From CAVZBW01 sp963778465 (GTDB taxonomy: Bacteria; Actinomycetota; Acidimicrobiia; Acidimicrobiales; RAAP-2), in assembly GCA_963778465.1 (NCBI GenBank), contig CAVZUK010000003.1:1364001-1428000 (forward strand): a stretch of 64,000 nt of DNA, written 5' to 3'. The translations under genes and the position numbers were made by a program. The notes under the pieces are model-generated. The model searched no databases, had not been told where the DNA came from, and saw only the letters and a program-made list of their open reading frames with translations. Below are positions 24,958 to 33,739 of the stretch, one piece after another. Each line of letters opens with the position of its first letter. Position 1 is the stretch's first letter.

Positions 24958-25458
24958 TCATCCCTCGAAGGCCCCGATGGCATCGTCCTGGGCCGCCGCC
25001 AAGAGGTCACTGGATGTCCCCGGCAGCGTCGCGATCGAGAAATCCAGGCCGTGCCGGGCGAAGCGACGGACCACGCGGGTCCCCTCCGGGGTGGCGGCCA
25101 CGATCACCGCGGAGATCTGTCCTTCCCGGAGCACCCGGGCCAGCTCGGCGGTCGTCTCCGTCGGCAGCTCGCGGGCGAAGTACGTGAGCACTCGGTCGCC
25201 CACTCCGCCGGCGATCGCCCCGGTGAGCAGGGCGGGCGGCCAGAGCGCGGCCACCACCGCGGAGGCCACCGCGCCGTAGCCCCAGCCGTGGCGCTTGAGC
25301 GAGCAATGCACCCTCGTCACACGGTCCTCGCGCCACTCGATGAGGGCGCCGTCGACGAGACTGGTGGCTGCTGCCGGATCGAGGTCCAGCGCGTCCCAAT
25401 CCTTGGCGGCCGAGGCGTACGAGGCATAGGCCCCGATAGCCACCGCAATGTCCGGCAT
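24958..25458 (-). CDS. DUF1269-like protein of unknown function
   Basis: The product has 166 residues. It starts MPDIAVAIGAYASYASAAKD, has a Gly/Ala-rich membrane-type hairpin in the middle (GYGAVASAVVAALWPPALLT, GAIAGGVGD), and then RELPTETTAELARVLREGQ and a helical C-terminus. This matches DUF1269-type proteins, thought to associate with membranes. ATG 25458 has GAGGAGACC upstream. It is divergent from the SHOCT/PLDc_N-type gene, with an inverted repeat between them. Confidence 0.65.
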   Translation of the reverse strand: MPDIAVAIGAYASYASAAKDWDALDLDPAAATSLVDGALIEWREDRVTRVHCSLKRHGWGYGAVASAVVAALWPPALLTGAIAGGVGDRVLTYFARELPTETTAELARVLREGQISAVIVAATPEGTRVVRRFARHGLDFSIATLPGTSSDLLAAAQDDAIGAFEG

Positions 25459-25541
25459 TGCGTGGTCTCCTCGCCCTCGCGGGTCGGCCATTCGACCTGC
25501 GTTCAGGTCCCGAGCCAGCAAATCAGCCGGGACGTCCAGGC

Positions 25542-25564
25542 ACATCGGCCACTGTGGCCGATGT
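25542..25564. promoter_or_regulatory. inverted repeat ACATCGGCC-N5-GGCCGATGT
   Basis: Two perfect 9-bp arms flank ACTGT in the region between the divergent starts at 25458 (minus) and 25660 (plus). The arms match the palindrome at 24887-24900, so one regulator could control both sites. Confidence 0.5.
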
Positions 25565-25659
25565 TTCCGGTGGCGTCCGTCGGTCACGATTGGCCCCGAC
25601 GGCCTGCGCCATCGTCGGTGGTCCCCATCCTCGGTGGCTCGACAGAGGGGGATGGTTCC

Positions 25660-26064
25660 ATGCTCTTTGCCTACACGTATCCCATACTCGACATCTTCTG
25701 GTCGATCTTCCTCTTCTTCCTCTTCTTCCTGTGGATCTGGCTGCTCGTGGTGATCTTCATGGACATCTTCCGGAGCCCGGATCTGTCCGGGTTCGGCAAG
25801 GCGGCCTGGTTCATCTTCGTCCTGGTGATCCCACTGATCGGGGTCCTCGTGTACCTCATCGCGCGGGGTCACAAGATGCAGGAACACGCGGCCAGCGCCG
25901 CCAAGGAGCAGGACGAGGCATTCCGCCAGTACGTGCGACAGGCCCAGGGGGACGGTTCATCGACCGATCAGCTGGTCAGACTGGCCGAGCTCCGTGATCG
26001 GGGTGACATCACCCAGGAGGAATTCGAACGGGAGAAGGCCAAGGTGCTCTCGTCCACTCGCTGA
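25660..26064 (+). CDS. PLDc_N-type membrane protein with SHOCT domain
   Basis: The product has 134 residues. It has two TM helices (IFWSIFLFFLFFLWIWLLVV and GFGKAAWFIFVLVIPLIGVL), with DIFRSPDLSG between them, as in PLD nuclease N-terminal domains. A charged linker and a C-terminal SHOCT hairpin (LAELRDRGDITQEEFEREKA) follow. It sits in the inner membrane; the function is unknown. ATG 25660 has GAGGGGG upstream. It ends 9 nt before the lipid-kinase gene, so both are likely in one operon with the PAP2 gene. Confidence 0.8.
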   Translation: MLFAYTYPILDIFWSIFLFFLFFLWIWLLVVIFMDIFRSPDLSGFGKAAWFIFVLVIPLIGVLVYLIARGHKMQEHAASAAKEQDEAFRQYVRQAQGDGSSTDQLVRLAELRDRGDITQEEFEREKAKVLSSTR

Positions 26065-26073
26065 CGAGGCCCG

Positions 26074-27570
26074 ATGGTGGGGGGCGATCATTCATCGCAG
26101 CAGCACGGCCATTCATCGCAGCAGCACGGCCATTCATCGCAGCAGCACGGCCGATCGGCACCGGTCGTGACGGGATCCGGACGCACTGCGCATCGGGGAC
26201 CGGCGGCCTGGTCGCGGCTGGCCAGGACGTGGGCGATCATCGCACTGGTCGCGCTCGTGCTGCTCTTCGCGCTGATCATCGACTTCCTCGTCTCCAACGC
26301 CGGCTACGTGCTCCTCGGCCTGCTCGGCCTGGTCGTCTTTACGGTCGCGGGGTGGTTGGTGCTCGCCAGCCACGGCACCCGCCGGCTGATCGGCGCGGCG
26401 GGAAGCGTGATCGGCATCGGGCTGATCCTGGCGGCCGTGGTCGGGGCGAGCAGCGACGGCGGCCAGGTGCTCCTGCGTTTGGTGATACTCGCCGTGTTGT
26501 TGGGCGTACTCGTCGGGGCCTCGCGGGCCGCCATGCTGAGCAGCATCAGAGCCACCACCTCGGTGCGGAGCCGCCGAGGCCCGCAGCCCCAGCACCCCGT
26601 GCTCATCTGCAACCCCAAGTCGGGTGGGGGCAAGGTCGTGCAGCACCGCCTCGTGGAGCTGGCGACATCGATGGGAATCGAGACAGTGCTGCTCGAGCCC
26701 GGGCTCGACCTTGAGCAGCTGGCGCGCCGGGCCGTGGCGCACGGCGCCGACTGCCTGGGAATGGCGGGCGGGGACGGCTCCCAGGCTCTGGTGGCCTCGA
26801 TCGCCATCGAGCACCAGCTGCCCTTCGTCTGCATCTCGGCAGGCACCCGCAACCACTTCGCACTCGACCTCGGCCTGGACCGCGAAGACCCTCGCTCCGG
26901 CATGCGCGCCTTCCGGGACGCCATCGAGCGCCGCGTGGACTACGCGACCGTGAACGGCCGCCTCTTCGTCAACAACGCCTCGCTCGGCGTGTACGCGACC
27001 ATCGTGCAGCAGGAGGGGTACCGGGAGGCCAAGGCGGCGACGTCGGCGGCCCTCCTCCCGGAGCTGCTCGGCCGCGCCGACCAACCGTTCGATCTGCAGT
27101 TCACGGGGCCCGACGGCAACGAGGTCGACGGGTCGTTCCTGATCCAGGTCTCGAACAACCCCTACGTTCTCGGACCGTCGCTGGACATGTCGCAACGGCG
27201 TCGACTGGACAGCGGCGAGCTCGGTGTGTTCGCCGTGGTGGCGGCGAGCGGCGCCGAGGCCTCACAGGCGATCGCCCGGATCCTGGCCGGCCGGGCCGGT
27301 CGAGCCCTCCGGAGCCCGCACGTGTTCGAGTTCACGACGCAGAGCTTCGAGGTGCGTTCGCGTTCGGGAAGGGCGTTCATCGGCGTGGACGGGGAGGCAC
27401 TCGAGATGGACACGCCGCTCGACTTCCGCCTGCATCCGGGAGGTCTCCGGCTCTTGGTGCCGGAGGGGAACGCGGAGGAGGCGGCCCGGCGCCAGGCGAG
27501 AGGCGTCGACGTGCAGGAGCTGGTGTCGCAGGCCTTCCGCAGGAACCGACCTGCTGCCGGAGCGCGGTGA
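26074..27570 (+). CDS. diacylglycerol/lipid kinase family protein with His/Gln repeats
   Basis: The product has 498 residues. The N-terminus carries three identical HSSQQHG-type units, then four TM helices (residues 50-150). The cytosolic catalytic domain follows: LICNPKSGGGK, GGDGSQAL (232-239) and VCISAGTRNHFALDL are the DAGK/sphingosine-kinase motifs. The enzyme would phosphorylate a membrane lipid. The fusion to a TM module and the PAP2 phosphatase gene next door suggest linked lipid phosphorylation and dephosphorylation. The stop overlaps the PAP2 start by 4 nt. Confidence 0.85.
   Translation: MVGGDHSSQQHGHSSQQHGHSSQQHGRSAPVVTGSGRTAHRGPAAWSRLARTWAIIALVALVLLFALIIDFLVSNAGYVLLGLLGLVVFTVAGWLVLASHGTRRLIGAAGSVIGIGLILAAVVGASSDGGQVLLRLVILAVLLGVLVGASRAAMLSSIRATTSVRSRRGPQPQHPVLICNPKSGGGKVVQHRLVELATSMGIETVLLEPGLDLEQLARRAVAHGADCLGMAGGDGSQALVASIAIEHQLPFVCISAGTRNHFALDLGLDREDPRSGMRAFRDAIERRVDYATVNGRLFVNNASLGVYATIVQQEGYREAKAATSAALLPELLGRADQPFDLQFTGPDGNEVDGSFLIQVSNNPYVLGPSLDMSQRRRLDSGELGVFAVVAASGAEASQAIARILAGRAGRALRSPHVFEFTTQSFEVRSRSGRAFIGVDGEALEMDTPLDFRLHPGGLRLLVPEGNAEEAARRQARGVDVQELVSQAFRRNRPAAGAR
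26089..26151 (+). repeat. three exact 21-bp tandem repeats (HSSQQHG units)
   Basis: Copies at 26089-26109, 26110-26130 and 26131-26151 are identical and in frame. They code for a His- and Gln-rich N-terminal tail. Confidence 0.9.
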
Positions 27571-28148
27571 ACCTGCCACCCGGTCTCCGGAAGCTCGCCG
27601 ACGACCTGGCCGCGTTGGACAACGCGGTGTACGCAGCCGTCGCCCAGCAGGAGACCCCGACGCTGGACGGGCCCCTCCGCGGGCTCTCCGGCGTGGCGGA
27701 CAACTCGGTGCTGTGGTTCCTCGTGGCCGGGACCATCGCCCTGGTCGGCGGCGGACGGTCGAGGCGTGCCGCAGCGGAGGGGATGATCGCCGTGGGAACC
27801 GCTTCGATGGTCGTCAACCTCGCCTGCAAGTCCATCGCGTCCCGGCATCGCCCGGCCAGTGCCCGGCTCGACGTACCCCTGGCCCGGCAGGTGCCACTGC
27901 CGAAGTCCTCCTCGTTCCCCTCCGGGCACTCGGCGTCGGCGTTCGCCTTCGCCACGGCAGTCGGCGCACGCATGCCGTGGCTGGCGCTCCCGCTCAGGGC
28001 CCTGGCGACCACGGTCGCCTATTCCCGCGTCCACACGGGCGTGCACTATCCCGCCGACACCCTCGCGGGGGCGGTCATCGGCACGGTCGCCGGGCAGACC
28101 GTGGCCCGGCTATCGGCGGGTCGAGGCCGGCGGGCGTCGGCGGTTTGA
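27567..28148 (+). CDS. PAP2-family lipid phosphatase
   Basis: The product has 193 residues. It has the three-part PAP2 signature: KSIASRHRP, PSGHSASAFAF and SRVHTGVHYPADT, with the catalytic histidines in the second and third parts. Several TM helices place it in the membrane with the site facing outwards. It likely dephosphorylates a phosphatidate- or polyprenyl-type substrate. GTG 27567 overlaps the kinase stop (GTGA), which shows translational coupling. Confidence 0.9.
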   Translation: MNLPPGLRKLADDLAALDNAVYAAVAQQETPTLDGPLRGLSGVADNSVLWFLVAGTIALVGGGRSRRAAAEGMIAVGTASMVVNLACKSIASRHRPASARLDVPLARQVPLPKSSSFPSGHSASAFAFATAVGARMPWLALPLRALATTVAYSRVHTGVHYPADTLAGAVIGTVAGQTVARLSAGRGRRASAV

Positions 28149-28280
28149 CCGAGAGTCGCTCCGAGGCATCTCGGCGGTGGTGCGGCCGAGCCATTGGGGA
28201 GTCAGCGAGCCGGACCGCCGGGCGCAGTGGCGGGTAGCTGCTCCAAGTTCGAGTCGCCGAGCATGAGAATGGAGTAACGG

Positions 28281-29996
28281 GTGACACCGGACCGAGCGCA
28301 GCTCCAACGCTGGGTTCCCGGAATACGCGTCGCGACGACTTACCAGCGGCGCTGGCTCCGCTCGGACCTCATCGCCGGCGTCGTCCTGGCGGCCATCCTC
28401 GTGCCGCAGGGAATGGCGTACGCCGACCTGGCCGGCCTCCCCCCGGTCACCGGCCTCTACACCACGGTCGCCTGCCTCGTCGCCTACGCCGTGTTCGGGC
28501 CCTCCCGGATCCTCGTCCTCGGACCGGACTCGTCGATCTCGCCGATGATCTTCGCCGCGATCACTCCTCTCCTGGCGGGTGGCAGCGCGGCGAAGGCGAT
28601 TGCCCTGGCCGGGATGCTCGCGGTGATGGTGGGGCTGATCGAGATCGCCCTCGGCATCGGGAAGCTGGGCTTCATCGCCGATCTCATGTCCAACGAGGTG
28701 CAGGTGGGCTACATGAACGGCCTGGCCGTCACCATCATCGTCGGTCAGCTGCCCAAGCTCTTCGGGTTCTCCACTGATGCAGACACGTTCGGCTCCGAGG
28801 TGCATGCGTTCTTCACGCACCTCGACGAGACCGTCGCGGGTGCCCTCCTGGTGGGTCTTGGAGTGCTGGCGGTGATGCTCTTCCTCCCGCGCCTGACCCG
28901 CCGGATCCCGGCCGTCCTGGTGGCGGTCGTGGGTGCCACGGCCGTCTCGGCTGCGCTCAGCCTGCACTCGCACGGCGTACCCGTGGTCGGGCAGCTCCCG
29001 AGGGGCGTGCCCACCCCGAGCATCCCCTGGACGAAGGTGTCGGACGTCGGTCCTCTGGTCGCCGCCGCGATCGGGATCACGCTGGTGTCGCTGGCCGACA
29101 CGATCGCCACCGCATCGGCCTTCGCGGCGCGTCGTGGCGAGGAGGTGGATCCCAACCAGGAGATGATCGGGATCGGGACCGCCAACGTGGGCGCGGGTCT
29201 GCTCCAGGGGTTTGCCATCTCTACGAGCGGCTCGCGCACGGCCGTGGTCGAGCAGGCGGGCGCCAAGTCGCAGTTGGCGTCGGTCGTCGGCGCCGGGACC
29301 GTGGTGCTGCTGCTCCTGTTCCTCAACTCACTGCTGGCCGATCTCCCTCAGTCGGCCCTGGCCGCCATACTCGTCGGCGCCGCGTTCTCCCTCCTCAACC
29401 TGAGGGCGCTCGTCCAGTACTACCGGGTGCGGAAGAGCGCCTTGATCCTCTCCCTCAGTGCGTCGTTGGGCGTCATCCTCTTCGGAGTGTTGCGGGGGAT
29501 CGTCCTCGCCATCATCCTGGCCGTGATCCTCTTCTTCCGGAGGAGCTGGCAGCCGCACGGGGCTGTGCTGGGTCGCCTCAGGGGAGTGGCCGGATGGCAC
29601 AGCACGGAGCGCAATCCGGAGGCGCAGCAGCCGCCCGGGGTCCTGGTCTACCGGTGGGAGGCCCCGCTCTTCTTCGCCAACTCGTCGGCGTTCAGGACGC
29701 AGGTCCGCCGCCTCGTGGCCAGGGAGAAGCCTGCCTGGGTGATCGTGCAGTGTGAGGCCATCACCGACCTGGACGTCACCGCGGCCAAGATGCTGGAGGA
29801 CCTCGACCGGGAGCTCAATGCCCAGGGCGTGCACATGGCGTTCGCGGAGATGCGCAGCCGCCTTCAGGAACTCGTGTACCGCTACGGCCTGTTCGAGACG
29901 CTGGACCGCGACCGCTTCTACCCGTCCCTCGAAGCCGCGGTGGCGGCGGTCACCTCACCCGGGGCCGCGCCTCGGCAACCGCCCTCGGCGACCTAA
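28281..29996 (+). CDS. SulP-family anion transporter with STAS domain
   Basis: The product has 571 residues. The membrane part (residues 25-420) starts with the family motif LIAGVVLAAILVPQGMAYAD and has GPDSSISPM and the conserved ISTSGSRTAVVEQAG. The cytosolic STAS domain (about 440-555) contains VIVQCEAITDLDVTAAKMLE. SulP proteins import sulfate, bicarbonate or dicarboxylates; the substrate is not predictable. GTG 28281 has GGAG upstream. Confidence 0.92.
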   Translation: MTPDRAQLQRWVPGIRVATTYQRRWLRSDLIAGVVLAAILVPQGMAYADLAGLPPVTGLYTTVACLVAYAVFGPSRILVLGPDSSISPMIFAAITPLLAGGSAAKAIALAGMLAVMVGLIEIALGIGKLGFIADLMSNEVQVGYMNGLAVTIIVGQLPKLFGFSTDADTFGSEVHAFFTHLDETVAGALLVGLGVLAVMLFLPRLTRRIPAVLVAVVGATAVSAALSLHSHGVPVVGQLPRGVPTPSIPWTKVSDVGPLVAAAIGITLVSLADTIATASAFAARRGEEVDPNQEMIGIGTANVGAGLLQGFAISTSGSRTAVVEQAGAKSQLASVVGAGTVVLLLLFLNSLLADLPQSALAAILVGAAFSLLNLRALVQYYRVRKSALILSLSASLGVILFGVLRGIVLAIILAVILFFRRSWQPHGAVLGRLRGVAGWHSTERNPEAQQPPGVLVYRWEAPLFFANSSAFRTQVRRLVAREKPAWVIVQCEAITDLDVTAAKMLEDLDRELNAQGVHMAFAEMRSRLQELVYRYGLFETLDRDRFYPSLEAAVAAVTSPGAAPRQPPSAT

Positions 29997-30287
29997 CGAG
30001 GTTATGTCTCGATTGGCTACGGTCAGGCTTCAGACACCACCACGACGACGACGGAATCACGGACAGAACCAAAATGCGTGACGCTCGCGGTATCCGTCGT
30101 CCCTGGAAGGCGCGTTCTAGCCCGAAAAGCCGTTCCTTTCGGCTCCTCGGTGGTGCGCCTCCCGCCGCAAGAAGGAGGCGCCCTCGATCCGGCGTCGTGA
30201 CAGGTCTGTGTCTGGAGCGCTGAACGTTGTGGCAGGACCGCGACCTGAGAGGATGGCGTGAACCCCCGACCAAGGAGTGATGTGGAG
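29997..30287. other. 291-bp intergenic region with GC hairpins
   Basis: No gene is supported. Two inverted repeats are visible: AGCCG/CGGCT (30128-30144) and GCGCCTCC/GGAGGCGC (30155-30181, 8-bp stem, 11-base loop). The second could act in termination after the SulP gene, although it lies 160 bp downstream and has no T-tract. Confidence 0.35.
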
Positions 30288-31097
30288 ATGTCGCTACCTA
30301 CGAGCCACACGCTGGAGGTCCCCGGCGCGCGTTTGTATTACGAGGTGCGAGGCTCAGGCCCTGCGCTCATGCTGGTCGGCCACCCCATGGGCGCTTCGGG
30401 GTTTGCCACGATCGCGCCACTGCTCGCCGAGGCCTACACAGTCGTGACCTACGACCCCCGAGGCTTCGCCCGCAGCACGATCGACGACTCCGACCAGGAC
30501 GCCGTGCCGGACCTGCTAGCCGACGACGCACGACGCGTGCTGGATGCGGTTGGCGAGGTCCCCGCGCAAGTGTTCGGGAGCAGTGGAGGCGCGATCACCG
30601 GACTCGCGCTCGTCGCCCACTGTCCCGGACACGTTGAAACCCTCATCGCCCACGAGCCACCACTCGCTCTGCTCCTGCCAGAGGCCGAGGAGGCGCGTGC
30701 CGGAATGCAGGAGATCTACGACACCTACCGCGATAGGGGCATCAGTGCGGCGTGGGAGAGGTTCTCTACCTTTACTGGCGTGAACATGCGGCCCCAGGGC
30801 GAAGCTTCCGAACCGCAGCCACCGTCGGCCGAGGCCGTGGCGACAAGTGAACGCTTCTTCGGTCACGGCCTCCTGCCCATCGCCCTCTACCAGCCGGACT
30901 TCTCCGCTTTACAAGTGGCGCGGGCCCGGGTCATCGTCGGCGGGGGGATGAACTCCAGAGGTGAGTTCCCTCAGCGCACGGCTGTGGCGCTTGCCGAACG
31001 CCTTGGCACGCCGCTGATCGACTTCCCTGGGGGCCACGCCGGTTTCGTGAGCGAGCCGAAGGAATTTGCCACGGTCCTCCTCCGTACCTTGGCATAG
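30288..31097 (+). CDS. alpha/beta-fold hydrolase
   Basis: The product has 269 residues. It has the oxyanion region GHPMGASG, the strand TVVTYDPRGFARS, the nucleophile elbow GSSGG (Ser99) and the late His in FPGGHAGF, so the triad is essentially complete. It is cytosolic and cleaves an unknown ester or related bond. ATG 30288 and GTG 30282 both lie behind AAGGAG (30272-30277); ATG with 10-nt spacing is chosen. It stands alone between intergenic regions. Confidence 0.85.
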   Translation: MSLPTSHTLEVPGARLYYEVRGSGPALMLVGHPMGASGFATIAPLLAEAYTVVTYDPRGFARSTIDDSDQDAVPDLLADDARRVLDAVGEVPAQVFGSSGGAITGLALVAHCPGHVETLIAHEPPLALLLPEAEEARAGMQEIYDTYRDRGISAAWERFSTFTGVNMRPQGEASEPQPPSAEAVATSERFFGHGLLPIALYQPDFSALQVARARVIVGGGMNSRGEFPQRTAVALAERLGTPLIDFPGGHAGFVSEPKEFATVLLRTLA

Positions 31098-31393
31098 CGC
31101 GTTCAAGCGTACGCGGCGAGGGCACTCAGGCACGGGGCCAGCTTCTACGCCTCAGCCGCTCTCCTCTTGGGTCTGCGGCCTCGCCATCTTCGCCCCTAGC
31201 GACGCTGGCAGCTTCGCCGGAGCTGGAGCACGCCCGACTGGGTGCAGAGCAGGCTGAAATGCGGCCGCGAGACACCCCGGTACCGGCGATACCGGGCACC
31301 CTTGGCACGGCTCGAGTTGTAGTGGTCCATAGCCGGCGTCATGAGATAGCCATCTGCACAAGGCTGCGGGCTTGACCCGAGGCAGACTGTGGA
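31098..31393. other. 296-bp intergenic region, nothing recognised
   Basis: No gene, repeat or strong promoter was recognised here. It must contain the control region of the glycosyltransferase gene that follows. Confidence 0.4.
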
Positions 31394-32530
31394 ATGGCTG
31401 GTTTCCAGTTCGTGACGTGGGATGGGGGTGGCAACCTGCTACCCGCCCTAGGGATCGCCCGAGAGTTGCATCGCCGGGGGCACGTAGTCCGGGTCATTGG
31501 TGAGGAGTCTCAGCGCTCGGCCGTCTCCTCTGCAGGCCTTTCGTTCACTGCGTGGTCCCACCCACTCTCGACTGGGCAGGCGGAGCGATCGGGCGCCGAG
31601 CGCCTGACGTACCTCATCGAGGAGGTGTGGCTGAATACCGATCTGGCCGATGAGGTCATCACCATCCTTGGGCAGCGCCCGGCCGAGGCGGTTGTAGTGG
31701 ACTGCATGCTCGAAGGTGTGCTCGCTCGCTCACAGGAGATCTCATCACCGACCGTCGTGCTCGTGCACGGGCTGTTTCGATCCGTTCTCCCGATGCGCGA
31801 CTCATTGATCGCCTTCGGCAACCAGCTTCGTGCCGGCGCGGGACTGCCGGTCCTCGAGCTCAGCCAGCTTGCATGGGAAAAGAAGGATCTCGTCGTGGTG
31901 ACGACCCTCCGTGAGTTCGACGGAATGGACGACGAGCCTGCCTCCAACATTCGCTACGTGGGCCCAGTGCTGCCTGTGATTGACCCTGCTCGGGGATGGC
32001 CGTCACCCTGGGAAGCAACCGACCCGCGGCCGCTAGTGCTGATCAGTTTGAGTACCATGCCCGGCCAGGGCTCCAGCGCACTCGCCCAGAAGGTGCTCGA
32101 CGCACTGGCCGACAACCCCATCAGGGTGGTCATGACGACGGGCGCGCTCCCGCCCGAGACGCTCACCCCGCCGGGCAACGCGGTCGTCTTTGGCGTATTA
32201 CCCCATGGGGCGATCCTGCCCGAGGCGGCCCTCATGGTCACACACGGCGGACATGGGAGCGTCATGGGCGCCCTGGCCCAGGGCGTACCACTCGTTTGTG
32301 TCCCCGGCGTCGGCGCTGACCAGCCGATCGTGGGCCAGCGGATTGAAGCGGTCGGCGCGGGAAGGCTGGTCGCTCCCGACACGGTGGAAGACCTCGGCGT
32401 GACCGTTGCGCACGTGTTGTCGGACCCCTCGTACCGTGAAGTGGCCCGGCACATGGAGGCGCTGATAGATCGCCTGGACGGCACAAGCATCGGCGCGTCG
32501 GCCGTCGAGTCGACGCTCAACCAAAGCTAG
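31394..32530 (+). CDS. MGT/UGT-type glycosyltransferase (GT-B fold)
   Basis: The product has 378 residues. The N-terminal domain starts with a Rossmann strand and Gly-rich loop (FVTWDGGGNLLPALGIAREL). The C-terminal domain holds the donor-binding signature THGGHGSVMGALAQGVPLVC and DQPIVGQRI, as in macrolide and flavonoid glycosyltransferases. It probably moves an activated sugar to a small lipophilic acceptor in the cytosol. No sugar-biosynthesis genes are nearby, so the role may be detoxification. The start ATG lacks a clear ribosome site. Confidence 0.85.
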   Translation: MAGFQFVTWDGGGNLLPALGIARELHRRGHVVRVIGEESQRSAVSSAGLSFTAWSHPLSTGQAERSGAERLTYLIEEVWLNTDLADEVITILGQRPAEAVVVDCMLEGVLARSQEISSPTVVLVHGLFRSVLPMRDSLIAFGNQLRAGAGLPVLELSQLAWEKKDLVVVTTLREFDGMDDEPASNIRYVGPVLPVIDPARGWPSPWEATDPRPLVLISLSTMPGQGSSALAQKVLDALADNPIRVVMTTGALPPETLTPPGNAVVFGVLPHGAILPEAALMVTHGGHGSVMGALAQGVPLVCVPGVGADQPIVGQRIEAVGAGRLVAPDTVEDLGVTVAHVLSDPSYREVARHMEALIDRLDGTSIGASAVESTLNQS

Positions 32531-32618
32531 GGGTCCGTATCCACTTGCCGAACTGCCCCATCCTTCTAACCGGCAGGGGCACCGTGATCCCGTGCCGCTC
32601 GGCGAGGCGACTGGCCAA

Positions 32619-33608
32619 TTAAGCCACGACGTGGGCAGTCAGGAATCGACGGATCTCGTCGGTCAGTTCGTCGTCTTCAGGGGCACCGAAGAACCCGCCG
32701 TGGGGCATCGCCTCGAACACGTGGAGCTGGGCATCGACGCCGCCTGCACGAAGCTTCCGGTGCATTCGAACGGTATTGGACAAGAACAGGTCTCGGGTTC
32801 CAGCTTGCAGGAAGGTCGGCGGGAATGGGGCAGTGAGGTCGCCGAACAGTGGCGAGAGATAGGGATGTCGCAGATTGTGGTCACCGGCATAGAGGGCGAT
32901 GGAGTCGGCCAGACTCTCGGTCAGCACGCAGTCGATACCCAGGTTTGTTTTGAATGAGTCGCCGGACTCGGTCAAGTCGGCCTCCGGCGTCAGCAGGATG
33001 AGTGCCGCCGGAAGCGGCAGTCCCTGATCTCGCGCACGCAAGATCAGAGCAGCCGCCAAGTTGCCACCCGCCGAACCCCCGCCCACCACGATCTGCTCCG
33101 GTGCCCGAACATCGAGAAGACCGAGGTAGACGGCGAGGACGTCATCCAACGGAGCAGGGTAGGGGTGGTCGGGCGGCATCCGATAATCGACGGACCACGT
33201 CTGCATCTGCACTTGGGCCGCCATCCTTCGCGCCATCACTTCGCACGCCTTGCCACTCCCCATCACCAGCGAACCGCCGTGGATGTCCAAGTAGATCGGC
33301 CGAGCGTCACTGTCGTCCACACCCTCTGGGGTGACGACGAAGACTGGTACGCCACCAACCGATCTGGATTGAACGGACGAGCGGAGGTGTTCGACCTGTG
33401 GACCTATGACGGCGATGAGCAACTCGTCAGTCTCTTTGATCAAGGTCCGCCATCCGGCGATGTCCTTTGGGACGAGTCGTCCAGCACCGCCACCGAACAT
33501 GTCGACGCCGAGGAACTGCTGGGCTTGCTCGCTGACAGACGTCGGCACCGGGATGAACCGGACGACCTCACGCCCGGCAGTACTGCGCCCTTCGTCATCC
33601 AACGTCAT
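32619..33608 (-). CDS. HSL-type alpha/beta hydrolase (esterase)
   Basis: The product has 329 residues. It has the hormone-sensitive-lipase family motif IHGGS (residues 109-113), the nucleophile elbow GGGSAGG (Ser179), Asp in GTRDLF (about 274) and His in MPHGGFFG (about 304). The enzyme hydrolyses short acyl or steryl-type esters. ATG 33608 is chosen since GAGGGGAG lies just upstream; a 20-residue extension is unlikely. It is transcribed towards the glycosyltransferase gene. Confidence 0.87.
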   Translation of the reverse strand: MTLDDEGRSTAGREVVRFIPVPTSVSEQAQQFLGVDMFGGGAGRLVPKDIAGWRTLIKETDELLIAVIGPQVEHLRSSVQSRSVGGVPVFVVTPEGVDDSDARPIYLDIHGGSLVMGSGKACEVMARRMAAQVQMQTWSVDYRMPPDHPYPAPLDDVLAVYLGLLDVRAPEQIVVGGGSAGGNLAAALILRARDQGLPLPAALILLTPEADLTESGDSFKTNLGIDCVLTESLADSIALYAGDHNLRHPYLSPLFGDLTAPFPPTFLQAGTRDLFLSNTVRMHRKLRAGGVDAQLHVFEAMPHGGFFGAPEDDELTDEIRRFLTAHVVA

Positions 33609-33739
33609 CCATTGCTCCCCTCGCAAGCGACTCGCTCCTTCCGCCAACGGTACTGGGGAGGGAGACAATCAGACGGCGACGAGCCGCCACGCCTAGTTCA
33701 GACCCCGTCGGTCCGCGTCCGTCGACCCGACAGACGTCC

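Noticed and set aside
26089..26151. CRISPR array
   Set aside because: The direct repeats are contiguous, in frame and without spacers, so they are a coding tandem repeat. No other spaced repeats or cas genes are in the window.
28230..28265. GTTCGAGTC, a T-loop-like string upstream of the SulP gene
   Set aside because: No matching T-stem and no acceptor or D arm at the right distances.
32540..32630. Stem-like sequence between the glycosyltransferase and esterase genes that recalls a tRNA arm
   Set aside because: No acceptor stem pairing, anticodon arm or T-loop consensus could be assembled.
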